Origin: Microbacterium sp. MYb72
GTDB taxonomy: Bacteria; Actinomycetota; Actinomycetes; Actinomycetales; Microbacteriaceae
Direction of reading: 5' to 3'
Length of the DNA: 64,000 bases
Assembly (NCBI RefSeq): GCF_002979415.1
Contig: NZ_PCOT01000008.1
Location: 62,001 to 126,000, forward strand
The notes under the pieces were generated by a model. The model worked only from the letters and a program-made list of their open reading frames with translations. It had not been told where the DNA came from and made no database searches. The position numbers and the translations under genes are program-made. Shown here one piece after another: positions 42,482 to 49,716 of this stretch (the stretch's first letter is position 1; each line of letters opens with the position of its first letter).

Positions 42482-42498
42482 GTCCGGTCGCGCCGGAC
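42482..42498 (-). terminator. Small hairpin after the GAP-family gene
   Basis: GTCCGG (42482-42487) and CCGGAC (42493-42498) form a 6-bp stem with a 5-nt loop between the GAP-family gene and the nucS promoter. Confidence 0.45.
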
Positions 42499-42510
42499 CG
42501 TCGGGGCCGG

Positions 42511-43422
42511 TCACCGGTCGAGCATGGTCCCGATCGCATCGAAGATCCCGAGCTCCGTCGCGGCGGAACGTGCGATCAGGAAGCCGATGATGCCGAGGAT
42601 CCAGGCGGTGTTCTCGGCGCCGGTGCGTTCCATCCACGCGGCGAAGCGCTCGAGCGGCCGCTGCACCAGAGGGGCGGCCACCATGCGCAGCACGAGGAGG
42701 ACGACGGCCGGGGCGACCATGAGAGCGCAATAGCCCACCAGCGCGAGCACGCGGAACGGCGTGCTCGCCCCGGCATCCGCGAGCATCGTCATCGCGACGA
42801 TGTAGGGGAGCATCGTCGCGACCTCCACGAGGCCCGCGGCGATCGCGACCGCCATGACCGCCGTTCCTCGGGTGCGAGGATCCAGCAGGCGCTCGCGCCA
42901 TCGCGTGATGCGTCCGGACGACGGGGCGGGCGCAGGGACGGCGCCGCCGGCGGGAGGAGCAGCGGCGGGAGGAGGGGTGAGCGGATCGGTGCGCGCGGCG
43001 GATACGGCACCGCCGGATGCCGCGGCATCGGATGCCGTATCGGGTGCCGTACCGGATGCCGTGGCGCCGGATGCCGTGGCACCAGAGGACGCGGCCTCGC
43101 GGGCCTTCGAGCCGGTCGGCATCGCGAATGCGACGACGAGCAGCGCGGCGCCGACGATGAGGCGCACGATCAGCCCCGCCGAGGAGGAGAGGAAGTCGGA
43201 GGCGACGTCGACGAGGTTGACCAGACCCCAGAGGAAGAGGAGTCCGACCACGAGGTAGAACGCGGCGATAGTGCCGAGGTAGAGCAGGATGCGTCCGGCC
43301 CGTACGCGACCCGGGCTGAGGAGGAGGAACACGGGGATGAGCAGCGTGCCGACGCTCAGCCCGTCGATCAGCGCCAGAAGGGCCAGGGAGAGGGGGAGCG
43401 GGAGTCCGCCGAAGAGTTCCAT
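42511..43422 (-). CDS. GAP-family (Sap/LysE-like) membrane protein
   Basis: A 303-residue protein with six predicted transmembrane helices split by a long central loop (about residues 105-175). The N-terminal PLPLSLALLALIDGLSVGTLLIPVFLLL resembles the GAP/Sap family linked to lipid or cell-envelope export in mycobacteria. The loop is low complexity, rich in Ala, Ser, Thr and Pro, including repeats of SGATA. The ATG at 43422 follows GGAGAGG. It is divergent from a NarL-type two-component system. Confidence 0.85.
   Translation of the reverse strand: MELFGGLPLPLSLALLALIDGLSVGTLLIPVFLLLSPGRVRAGRILLYLGTIAAFYLVVGLLFLWGLVNLVDVASDFLSSSAGLIVRLIVGAALLVVAFAMPTGSKAREAASSGATASGATASGTAPDTASDAAASGGAVSAARTDPLTPPPAAAPPAGGAVPAPAPSSGRITRWRERLLDPRTRGTAVMAVAIAAGLVEVATMLPYIVAMTMLADAGASTPFRVLALVGYCALMVAPAVVLLVLRMVAAPLVQRPLERFAAWMERTGAENTAWILGIIGFLIARSAATELGIFDAIGTMLDR
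43008..43085. repeat. Low-complexity GGATGCCG-type repeats in the GAP-family gene
   Basis: Short imperfect units around GGATGCCG/GGTGCCG recur at 12-18 bp spacing and encode the Ala/Ser/Thr loop of the membrane protein. Confidence 0.6.
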
Positions 43423-43539
43423 GCGACCAGCCTCTCCGCGCTCGCCCCCGCGCGGATCGGGCGAAGGTCGCGGTCGCATTCGCCGCTCCTCATACCTTGG
43501 TCGGATGCGGGGAACGGCCAGCCGTGGTTGCATGAACGC

Positions 43540-44733
43540 ATGGAGGAGGCGAGGGTCGGCGGCATCCGCGAGTGGTATCTGTCGCATCGGCGGCCGGTCG
43601 ACGCCCTCCTCATCGCCCTGCTCAGCGCGCTCGCCGCGTTCCTCGGTTTCAGCGGCATCTGGAGCATCTTCTCGGTGCTCCCCGCGGATGCCTCTCCCTG
43701 GTGGACTCTGGCGACGGCGCTCCCCGCCTGCATCCTCGTCCTGACCAAGCACCGCGCTCCGTGGCTCTCGCTGATCGCCGCGACGGTCGTGTTCGCGGTC
43801 GACCTGTTCACCACCGGCGGGCTCGGCCCGCTCGTCGTGCTCCTCGACGTGCTGTGGACGGCGGCGTTCCTGGCCTCCCCGCGGGCGCGGCGCAGGATCC
43901 TCATCGCCATGATCCTCAGCGTCGTGGTGCTCTTCGTGGTCGCGCTCCTCGTGTCGGAGGCTTCGGCCCCCACGGCGTTCCTGGTGGCGGTCCAGTTCGG
44001 GGCCTTCGTCGGCACCGACTACTGGTGGGCGGTCGCCGTGTCGCAGGCGAACGAGCTCGCCGACCTCCACCGCCAGCGCGCAGAGGAGGCGGCGGCCGCG
44101 GCGGTGCGGGATCGTGCGGAGGCCGTGCTGCGCGAGCGGGAGACCATGGCGAAGGAGCTCCATGACGTCGTCGCCGGTCACGTGCTGGCCATGGCGATCA
44201 GGGCGGAGGCCGCACTGTCGACGCCGGCCGACGAGAGGGCCGATCGTGCGGCGCTGCAGGCGGTGCGGGATGCCGGCATCGATGCCCACGGAGCGCTGCG
44301 CTCGATGATCGCCGTGCTGCGGAGGGGCGACGGAGAGCTCTCGCCGACGCCCCGGCTGGCCGATGTCGAGGCGCTCGCCGACGATGCGCGCCGCGCGGGA
44401 CTCCGGGTGCGGGTGTCGGCAGACGGCGTTACGACGCTGACGGGTCCCACCGAGCAGGCCGTGGTGCGCGTCGTGCGCGAGGCGCTGTCGAACTGCCTCC
44501 GTCACGCCGGAGGCGCGGAGGTCGATGTGACGATGGAGGAGAGGGATGCCGTGATCGCGGTGCGCGTGGAGTCCCGGGGCGGCGCGCCCCTCGTCTCGGC
44601 CGGCTACGAGGGCGGCGGCTGGGGCCTGAGCATGCTCGCCGAGCGGGTGGAGGCGCTGGGCGGCAGGTTCTCCGCGGGGCCGCACGCCGGTGGCTGGCTG
44701 GTCGAGGCGCAGCTGCCCGCGAGGCCGGTATGA
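43540..44733 (+). CDS. NarL-type sensor histidine kinase
   Basis: A 397-residue kinase of the HisKA_3 class. About five transmembrane helices fill the first 150 residues, with no large sensor domain, so the stimulus is probably sensed in the membrane. A coiled segment rich in Ala, Arg and Glu leads to the H-box ERETMAKELHDVVAGHVLAMAI. The ATPase domain has VVREALSNCLRHA and GGGWGLSMLAERVEALGG. The ATG at 43540 was chosen; a TTG lies four codons upstream. It overlaps the response regulator by 4 bp. Confidence 0.9.
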   Translation: MEEARVGGIREWYLSHRRPVDALLIALLSALAAFLGFSGIWSIFSVLPADASPWWTLATALPACILVLTKHRAPWLSLIAATVVFAVDLFTTGGLGPLVVLLDVLWTAAFLASPRARRRILIAMILSVVVLFVVALLVSEASAPTAFLVAVQFGAFVGTDYWWAVAVSQANELADLHRQRAEEAAAAAVRDRAEAVLRERETMAKELHDVVAGHVLAMAIRAEAALSTPADERADRAALQAVRDAGIDAHGALRSMIAVLRRGDGELSPTPRLADVEALADDARRAGLRVRVSADGVTTLTGPTEQAVVRVVREALSNCLRHAGGAEVDVTMEERDAVIAVRVESRGGAPLVSAGYEGGGWGLSMLAERVEALGGRFSAGPHAGGWLVEAQLPARPV

Positions 44734-45383
44734 GCGCCCCGACCGTGCTGCTCGCCGACGATCACGGTGCGATCCGCGCGGGCCTGCGCATCATGCTCGA
44801 GTCGCACGGCATCCGCGTGGTGGGCGAGGCCGCCGACGGAGACGTCGCGGTGCGCAACGCCGCAGCCCTGCGCCCCGACGTGGTGCTCATGGACCTCCGG
44901 ATGCCGGGGCGCGACGGCGTCTCCGCGACACGCGAGATCGTGGGGCAGGGCCTGAGCGACGTCCTGGTGCTCACGAGCTTCGATGAGGACGAGCTGGTGT
45001 TCGGGGCGATCAGGGCAGGGGCGGCCGGGTTCCTGCTCAAGACCGTGGATGCGTCGTCCCTCGTCGCCGCGGTCCGTGCGGTCGCCGCGGGTGAGGGGGC
45101 GCTCGACCCCCGGGTGACGCGACGTGCGCTCGCCGCGGCGGCCCAGGGCGTGGGGAGTCCGCCCGCCGTCGCGACCTCTGCGCTGCCCGAGCTGACGTCG
45201 CGCGAGCAGGAGGTGCTCGACGGGATCCTCCAGGGGTGGTCCAACGCCCAGCTCGCCCAGCGACTGGGGATCAGCGTGCCGACCGTGAAGACGCACGTGT
45301 CGAGCGTGCTCGCCAAGCTGGGCGCCCGCAGTCGCTCTCACGCCGCCGCTCTCGTGCGTGACGGCGACTGGAGACGGCCGTGA
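44730..45383 (+). CDS. NarL/LuxR-type response regulator
   Basis: A 217-residue regulator with a receiver domain (acidic pocket Asp10-Asp11, phosphoacceptor Asp55 in VVLMDLRMPG, Lys in FLLKTVDA) and a LuxR helix-turn-helix (LTSREQEVLDGILQGWSNAQLAQRLGISVPTVKTHVSSVLAKL). Coupled to the kinase gene by ATGA. Its gene is convergent with a 26-codon microprotein gene. Confidence 0.95.
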   Translation: MSAPTVLLADDHGAIRAGLRIMLESHGIRVVGEAADGDVAVRNAAALRPDVVLMDLRMPGRDGVSATREIVGQGLSDVLVLTSFDEDELVFGAIRAGAAGFLLKTVDASSLVAAVRAVAAGEGALDPRVTRRALAAAAQGVGSPPAVATSALPELTSREQEVLDGILQGWSNAQLAQRLGISVPTVKTHVSSVLAKLGARSRSHAAALVRDGDWRRP

Positions 45384-45410
45384 CCTGCGCCCGCGATGGC
45401 AGCGGCGGGA

Positions 45411-45491
45411 TCAGCTGTAGAGGCAGTAGTCGTGAATGATCGCCCAGCCGAGAAGTCCGAAAGCGAGTCCCCAGGTCGTATCCCTGCACAT
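45411..45491 (-). CDS. 26-residue membrane microprotein
   Basis: A short open frame of 26 codons. It begins MCRDTTW, has a hydrophobic helix WGLAFGLLGWAII, and ends HDYCLYS. A strong ribosome site, GGAGG (45497-45501 on the complement), lies five bases before the ATG at 45491, better than most genes here. It contains two cysteines, at positions 2 and 23, one on each side of the helix. It lies between the convergent NarL regulator and the MFS gene. I do not recognise it. The ribosome site and amphipathic end composition argue that it is real. Confidence 0.65.
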   Translation of the reverse strand: MCRDTTWGLAFGLLGWAIIHDYCLYS

Positions 45492-45623
45492 GATTTCCTC
45501 CAAGAATCGGTTCGTGTCGAGTGGAGAGGGTGACTCCCCGCGGCCACCGTAACAAGCCGTCCGCGGCGGGGTAACCGTATTTCTACGGGTGGTTTCCTCG
45601 TCGACGTCAGCCGACCGGGTCGC

Positions 45624-46856
45624 CTAGCCCTGCTTCTCCGGCTCGGTCATCTCGTCGGCGCGGAGCGGCCGCGCCGCCGCCGAGAAGAGACCGGAGAGCG
45701 CGGCGAGCACCACGAGGATGTACAGGGTGTTCAGCAGCCCGATGTGCTCGCTGATGAATCCGAGCACCGGGGGGCCGCCGAGGAAGGCGATGTAGCCGAT
45801 CGTCGCGGCGGCGCTCACGCGCGCCGCGGCCTTGGCTGGGTCGTCGGCCGCCGCCGACATGCCGAGGGGGAACCCGAGGGAGGCCCCGATGCCCCACAGC
45901 GCCGCAGCCACGAAGACCAGGGGCGTGTTCGGCGCGAGGATGAAGAGCAGGATGCCGCCAGCCGCCGTGATCGCGAGGATGCGCAGCACGATGACCCGGC
46001 CGAAGCGGTCGACCAGCGGACCGCCGAAGAGTCGGACCACCGTCATCGCGACCGAGAAGGTGGCGAGGGCGGCGGCGCCTGCGGCGGGACCGGCGCCGTG
46101 GTCTTCGGAGACGCCGAGCGCGAGCCAGTCGTTGGCCCCGCCCTCGGCGAAGGACATGCCCAGCATCACGACGCCGAGCGCGTAGGTGCGCGGTTCGCGC
46201 CAGGCCTCCAGCGCCACGTGCATCCGCTCGCGCCAGTGCGGCTTCTCCGCGGGAGACGGGTCGAGCGCGGCTTCGCGCACGGGGACGTTCGCGAAGCACA
46301 CGACAGCCAGGACGGCGATGACGCCGGCGACGACGAAGGAGTGCAGCGACACGTTCGCGCCGAGGTGCACGGCGAGGGCGCCGAGACCCGCGCCGATCAC
46401 CGTGCCGAAGCTGAAGAAGGCGTGGAACACCGGGAGGATCGTCTTGCCCATCTGCTGCTCGACGGCCGTGGCCTCGACGTTCATCATGACGTCGAGGGAG
46501 CCGTTGCCGAACCCGAACAGCACGAGGCCGATGACGACCACGGGCGCCGAGCCCATCACGTTCGTGCCCACGCCGACCAGCGTCAGCCCGACCGCGAACG
46601 TGAGCATCGTCGCGAGCATCCCGACCCGCGCACCGGTGCGCGCCATGACGGCGGGACTCGTCGAGATGCCGATGATCGACGAGACGCCCATGCCGAGCAG
46701 CAGCAGCCCCATCTGGGCGTTGTCGATGTCGAGGGCGAGCTTGATGTCGGGCACGCGAGAGGCCCAGGTAGCGATCGACAGGCCGCTCGCGAGGAAGATC
46801 GCGAAGATCGCGGCGCGCCAGCGCACGAACTGGGGGCGAGTGAGGGCGGTGTCCAT
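45624..46856 (-). CDS. MFS transporter
   Basis: A 410-residue protein with twelve predicted transmembrane helices, resembling the YbjJ/FucP-like MFS branch. It opens RAAIFAIFLASGLSIATWASRVPDIKLALDI and contains GFGNGSLDVMMNVEATAVEQQMG, a block seen in this branch. The ATG at 46856 was chosen over an upstream frame extension because a minus-strand TAGAGT -10 box lies seven bases away. Divergent from a LacI-type regulator with a palindromic operator between them. Probably imports or exports a sugar-like compound. Confidence 0.92.
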   Translation of the reverse strand: MDTALTRPQFVRWRAAIFAIFLASGLSIATWASRVPDIKLALDIDNAQMGLLLLGMGVSSIIGISTSPAVMARTGARVGMLATMLTFAVGLTLVGVGTNVMGSAPVVVIGLVLFGFGNGSLDVMMNVEATAVEQQMGKTILPVFHAFFSFGTVIGAGLGALAVHLGANVSLHSFVVAGVIAVLAVVCFANVPVREAALDPSPAEKPHWRERMHVALEAWREPRTYALGVVMLGMSFAEGGANDWLALGVSEDHGAGPAAGAAALATFSVAMTVVRLFGGPLVDRFGRVIVLRILAITAAGGILLFILAPNTPLVFVAAALWGIGASLGFPLGMSAAADDPAKAAARVSAAATIGYIAFLGGPPVLGFISEHIGLLNTLYILVVLAALSGLFSAAARPLRADEMTEPEKQG

Positions 46857-46867
46857 GCCGGACACTC

Positions 46868-46885
46868 TATCGAATCGATTCGATA
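46868..46885. promoter_or_regulatory. LacI-family operator (18-bp perfect palindrome)
   Basis: TATCGAATCGATTCGATA is a perfect palindrome with a central CG, the hallmark of LacI-family sites. It overlaps the MFS -10 box (TAGAGT, complement of 46864-46869) and lies near the -35 position of the lacI-type gene, whose -10 is TATCCT (46904-46909). The regulator therefore probably represses both genes. Confidence 0.85.
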
Positions 46886-46915
46886 CCGCGAAACCAGGGG
46901 AGGTATCCTCGGAGT

Positions 46916-47980
46916 ATGAGCAGTCAGGACAGCCCGCGACGAGCGACGATCGCCGACGTCGCGCGCGAGGCCGGCGTCGCGACATCCACCGCCTCCGTCG
47001 TCTTCAGCGGCAAGGCCAAGGTCTCGGCGGGGACGCGCGAGCGCGTGCTCGCCGCCGCCGCCGAGCTCGGCTACGCGGGCCCCGATCCGCGTGCCGCCTC
47101 CCTGCGGAGGGGACGCAGCGGCATCGTCGCCGTCGTGCTCGAGGGGCATCTGCGTGCGGCCTTCCTCGACCCGGTCACCACAGCCATGATGGACGGACTG
47201 ACCGACGGCCTCGCCGACCTCAGCGCCGGCATCCTGCTCATGCGCGACGACCCGGGCGAGAGCGACGGGTCTCCGCTGGCGAACGCGCCGGTCGACGCCG
47301 TGGTGCTCATCGGATGCTCAGGGCGCACCCGCGCCTCGCTCGACATCGTGCGCGGCCGGGGCCTTCCCGTCGTCGTGATCGAGGGGGACGCCGGAGAGGG
47401 CATCCCGCGGATCACGCTCGACAACGCGGATGCCGCCGCCGCGGTCGCCCGCCACGTGCGGGATCTCGGGCATGAGGATGTGGCCCTGGTCACCCTGCCG
47501 CTCGACACCGCGCGCGACCGCCTCCAGGTGACCCCGCAGCGGATCAGCACCGCGACGGTCGACGTCACGATCGACCGCCTCGCGGGCATGAGGTCGGTCT
47601 TCCCCGATGCGCCGGCGATCTCGGCATCCGGCAGCCTGATCGACGAGGGTCTCCTGGTCGGACGGATGCTGCTCGCCGACGCCGAGAGCCGCCCGACAGC
47701 CGTGCTCGCCCAGAGCGACCTGCTCGCCGTCGGAGTGATCCGCGCCGCCGAGGAGCTGGGGCTGCGAGTGCCGGAAGACCTCTCCGTCGCCGGCTTCGAC
47801 GGCATCGCCGTCGACGGGCTCGGCGGGCCCGTGCTCACCACGAGTGTGCAGCCCGCCGTCGAGAAGGGGCGCGCGGCGGGCGAGCAGGTCGCGCGGATGC
47901 TCCGCGGCGAACCAGGCATCACCCAGCACCTGACCTGCCGCTTCCGCGAGGGCACGACGACCGCGGCTCCGCGGGGCTGA
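46916..47980 (+). CDS. LacI family transcriptional regulator
   Basis: A 354-residue regulator. The N-terminal helix-turn-helix and hinge (ATIADVAREAGVATSTASVVFSGKAKVSAGTRERVLAAAAELGY) is followed by a periplasmic-binding-like sugar domain with AVLAQSDLLAVGVIRAAEELGLRVPEDLSVAGFDG. The ATG at 46916 lies six bases after TATCCT, consistent with a leaderless mRNA. It is paired with the divergent MFS gene through the palindrome between them. The inducer is unknown. Confidence 0.95.
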   Translation: MSSQDSPRRATIADVAREAGVATSTASVVFSGKAKVSAGTRERVLAAAAELGYAGPDPRAASLRRGRSGIVAVVLEGHLRAAFLDPVTTAMMDGLTDGLADLSAGILLMRDDPGESDGSPLANAPVDAVVLIGCSGRTRASLDIVRGRGLPVVVIEGDAGEGIPRITLDNADAAAAVARHVRDLGHEDVALVTLPLDTARDRLQVTPQRISTATVDVTIDRLAGMRSVFPDAPAISASGSLIDEGLLVGRMLLADAESRPTAVLAQSDLLAVGVIRAAEELGLRVPEDLSVAGFDGIAVDGLGGPVLTTSVQPAVEKGRAAGEQVARMLRGEPGITQHLTCRFREGTTTAAPRG

Positions 47981-47999
47981 GGTCGGACGGGCGCTCACC

Positions 48000-48108
48000 G
48001 CGTTTCGTCTCGCTCCGCTCGCTCAACGACCAGCCGGGCTGCGCAGGGTTCGCAGGGATCCGCGGGCTCGGTCGTCGAGCGAGGGAGCGGAGCGACCGAG
48101 ACGAAGCG
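48000..48108. repeat. REP-like inverted repeat between convergent genes
   Basis: The left arm (48000-48031, containing GTTTCGTCTCGCTCCGCTCG and ending in AACGACC) is inverted at 48070-48108 (GGTCGTCGAGCGAGGGAGCG and onward to GACGAAGCGC) with small insertions. From memory, such TCGTCTCGCTCCGCTCGCTC elements are scattered between genes in many Microbacteriaceae. It probably acts as a shared terminator for the LacI-type and membrane-protein genes. Confidence 0.75.
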
Positions 48109-48122
48109 CCCCGGTGCCGGCT

Positions 48123-49616
48123 TCAGCTGTGCGGCGGGCCGAGCGGGAGCGTCGTGGAGCCGTAGTCGAGGATGCGGTAGCGGCCGCACGGCACGACGCT
48201 CTGCGGCACGGCCGGCGTCGGCAGTTCCCACTGCACGCTCTGCGCATCCTCGACGAGGAACGAGACCTCGCCCACCGCGAAGTCGGTGCGGTTCACCAGC
48301 CAGGCGTACGCGTTCAGCCTGTTGTCGACCTGCACCAGCTGCGCAGGGTCGTCGAGGTGCGCCTTCGGCAGCCGGACGGTCCAGAACTGACCGGCGCCGG
48401 TCCGTCCCGAGGCGTTCACCCAGTCGGTCACGCAGGTGAGGTCGGAATCGGGCGCCTGCGCGGCCGCGGTAAGCCGAGGGATGCTGAGGCCGCCGGCCAC
48501 GAGCAGAACGATCGAGGCGACGGCGGCCGCCTGGCGCGCGGGCCGCTCCGGCAGGCGCAGGGCGCGGGGTGCGGCGACGAGAGCGAGCAGCGGGGCGAAC
48601 GCGATGGGCTGGAGGTACCGCGCCGCGTGGGTGCCGAGCGCGATCGCACCGAGCGTGACGAGCAGCGGCAGCATCCATCCCGCCGCCGCGACGAACCTCT
48701 CCGCGTCGGTGGAGGCGCGGACGGTCCTGAGCACGGCGAGCACGATGAGAGCGGCGGTGACGAGCGCGCCGAGGAGGCCCAGCGGAGTCGAGAGACGGTC
48801 GCCGAGCAGGCCGCCGTAGTAGCCGATCGACTGCATCCACAGCTCCGGCTGCGCGTATCCCGCACCGGTGTTCGCGATCCATGCCGAGAACGGAATACGA
48901 GCGAGGAAGCCGAGGGCCGTGCCGCCGACGAGCACGGCGAGCAGGAGCAGCATCCGCCCCCTCGCCCGCGGTCGGAAGAACCCGATCGCCAGGAGCACCG
49001 TGAGCGGAACCGTCGCCCACACCGCGAAGAGCGGATTCGTCAGCGTCGCGACGGCGGCGATCGGAGCGACTGCGACGACGCAGACGAACCCGGGGCGATC
49101 GAGCGCGCGTCGCATCAGACCGATGACGGCGATGACCGCGACCACGGTCGAGGAGTAGTAGGTCGTCGTGAGCTGCAACGAGGCGAGCTCCAGGGCGTCC
49201 CTCGACGCGGAGGTCTCCGTCGCGGCCAGCACCCCGAAGGCGCACAGGGCGACCAGGGACCACGCGACAGGGGCGCTCCCCTCGTGTCTGCGGCCGGCCG
49301 CGAGACGGATCACGCCGTACAGGGCGAGCAGATTCACGACCGCGTTCACGGCGAGCAGACCGTCGAGATCGAGCGGCAGCAGGCCGTCGACACCCGCGAA
49401 CACGCCGGACTCCGGGAGGAACAGCACACTCGACATGGCCCAGTCGAGCGGTCCTCCGGCGAGAGCGGATCGGGCGAACATCGCGACGATCAGCGAGTCC
49501 CCGTCGCGGAAGAGGAGCTCGGAACGAGCGGATGCCGCGACCTGTCCGGCGACGGCGATCGATACGCCGAGCGCGGCGAACCAGCCGAGAAGCTCACGGG
49601 TCCAGGCGCGTCGCAT
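48123..49616 (-). CDS. Multi-pass membrane protein, possible GT-C glycosyltransferase
   Basis: A 497-residue protein with about ten to eleven transmembrane helices in the first 390 residues and a C-terminal extracytoplasmic domain of about 100 residues (SDLTCVTDWVNASGRTGAGQFWTVRLPK onward). The architecture and the first-loop acidic pair (FRDGDSLIVA) resemble lipid-linked-sugar glycosyltransferases of the GT-C fold, but no definitive motif is seen. It is divergent from the Mrp operon. Confidence 0.7.
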   Translation of the reverse strand: MRRAWTRELLGWFAALGVSIAVAGQVAASARSELLFRDGDSLIVAMFARSALAGGPLDWAMSSVLFLPESGVFAGVDGLLPLDLDGLLAVNAVVNLLALYGVIRLAAGRRHEGSAPVAWSLVALCAFGVLAATETSASRDALELASLQLTTTYYSSTVVAVIAVIGLMRRALDRPGFVCVVAVAPIAAVATLTNPLFAVWATVPLTVLLAIGFFRPRARGRMLLLLAVLVGGTALGFLARIPFSAWIANTGAGYAQPELWMQSIGYYGGLLGDRLSTPLGLLGALVTAALIVLAVLRTVRASTDAERFVAAAGWMLPLLVTLGAIALGTHAARYLQPIAFAPLLALVAAPRALRLPERPARQAAAVASIVLLVAGGLSIPRLTAAAQAPDSDLTCVTDWVNASGRTGAGQFWTVRLPKAHLDDPAQLVQVDNRLNAYAWLVNRTDFAVGEVSFLVEDAQSVQWELPTPAVPQSVVPCGRYRILDYGSTTLPLGPPHS

Positions 49617-49716
49617 GGGACAACTCTCGCACGCTCACACCTTTCACCCAGGTAAACTGGACGGACACCCGCCCGCCAGTGCCGCAAGGCCGACGAGCCC
49701 AGAGGGAGCCACGATC

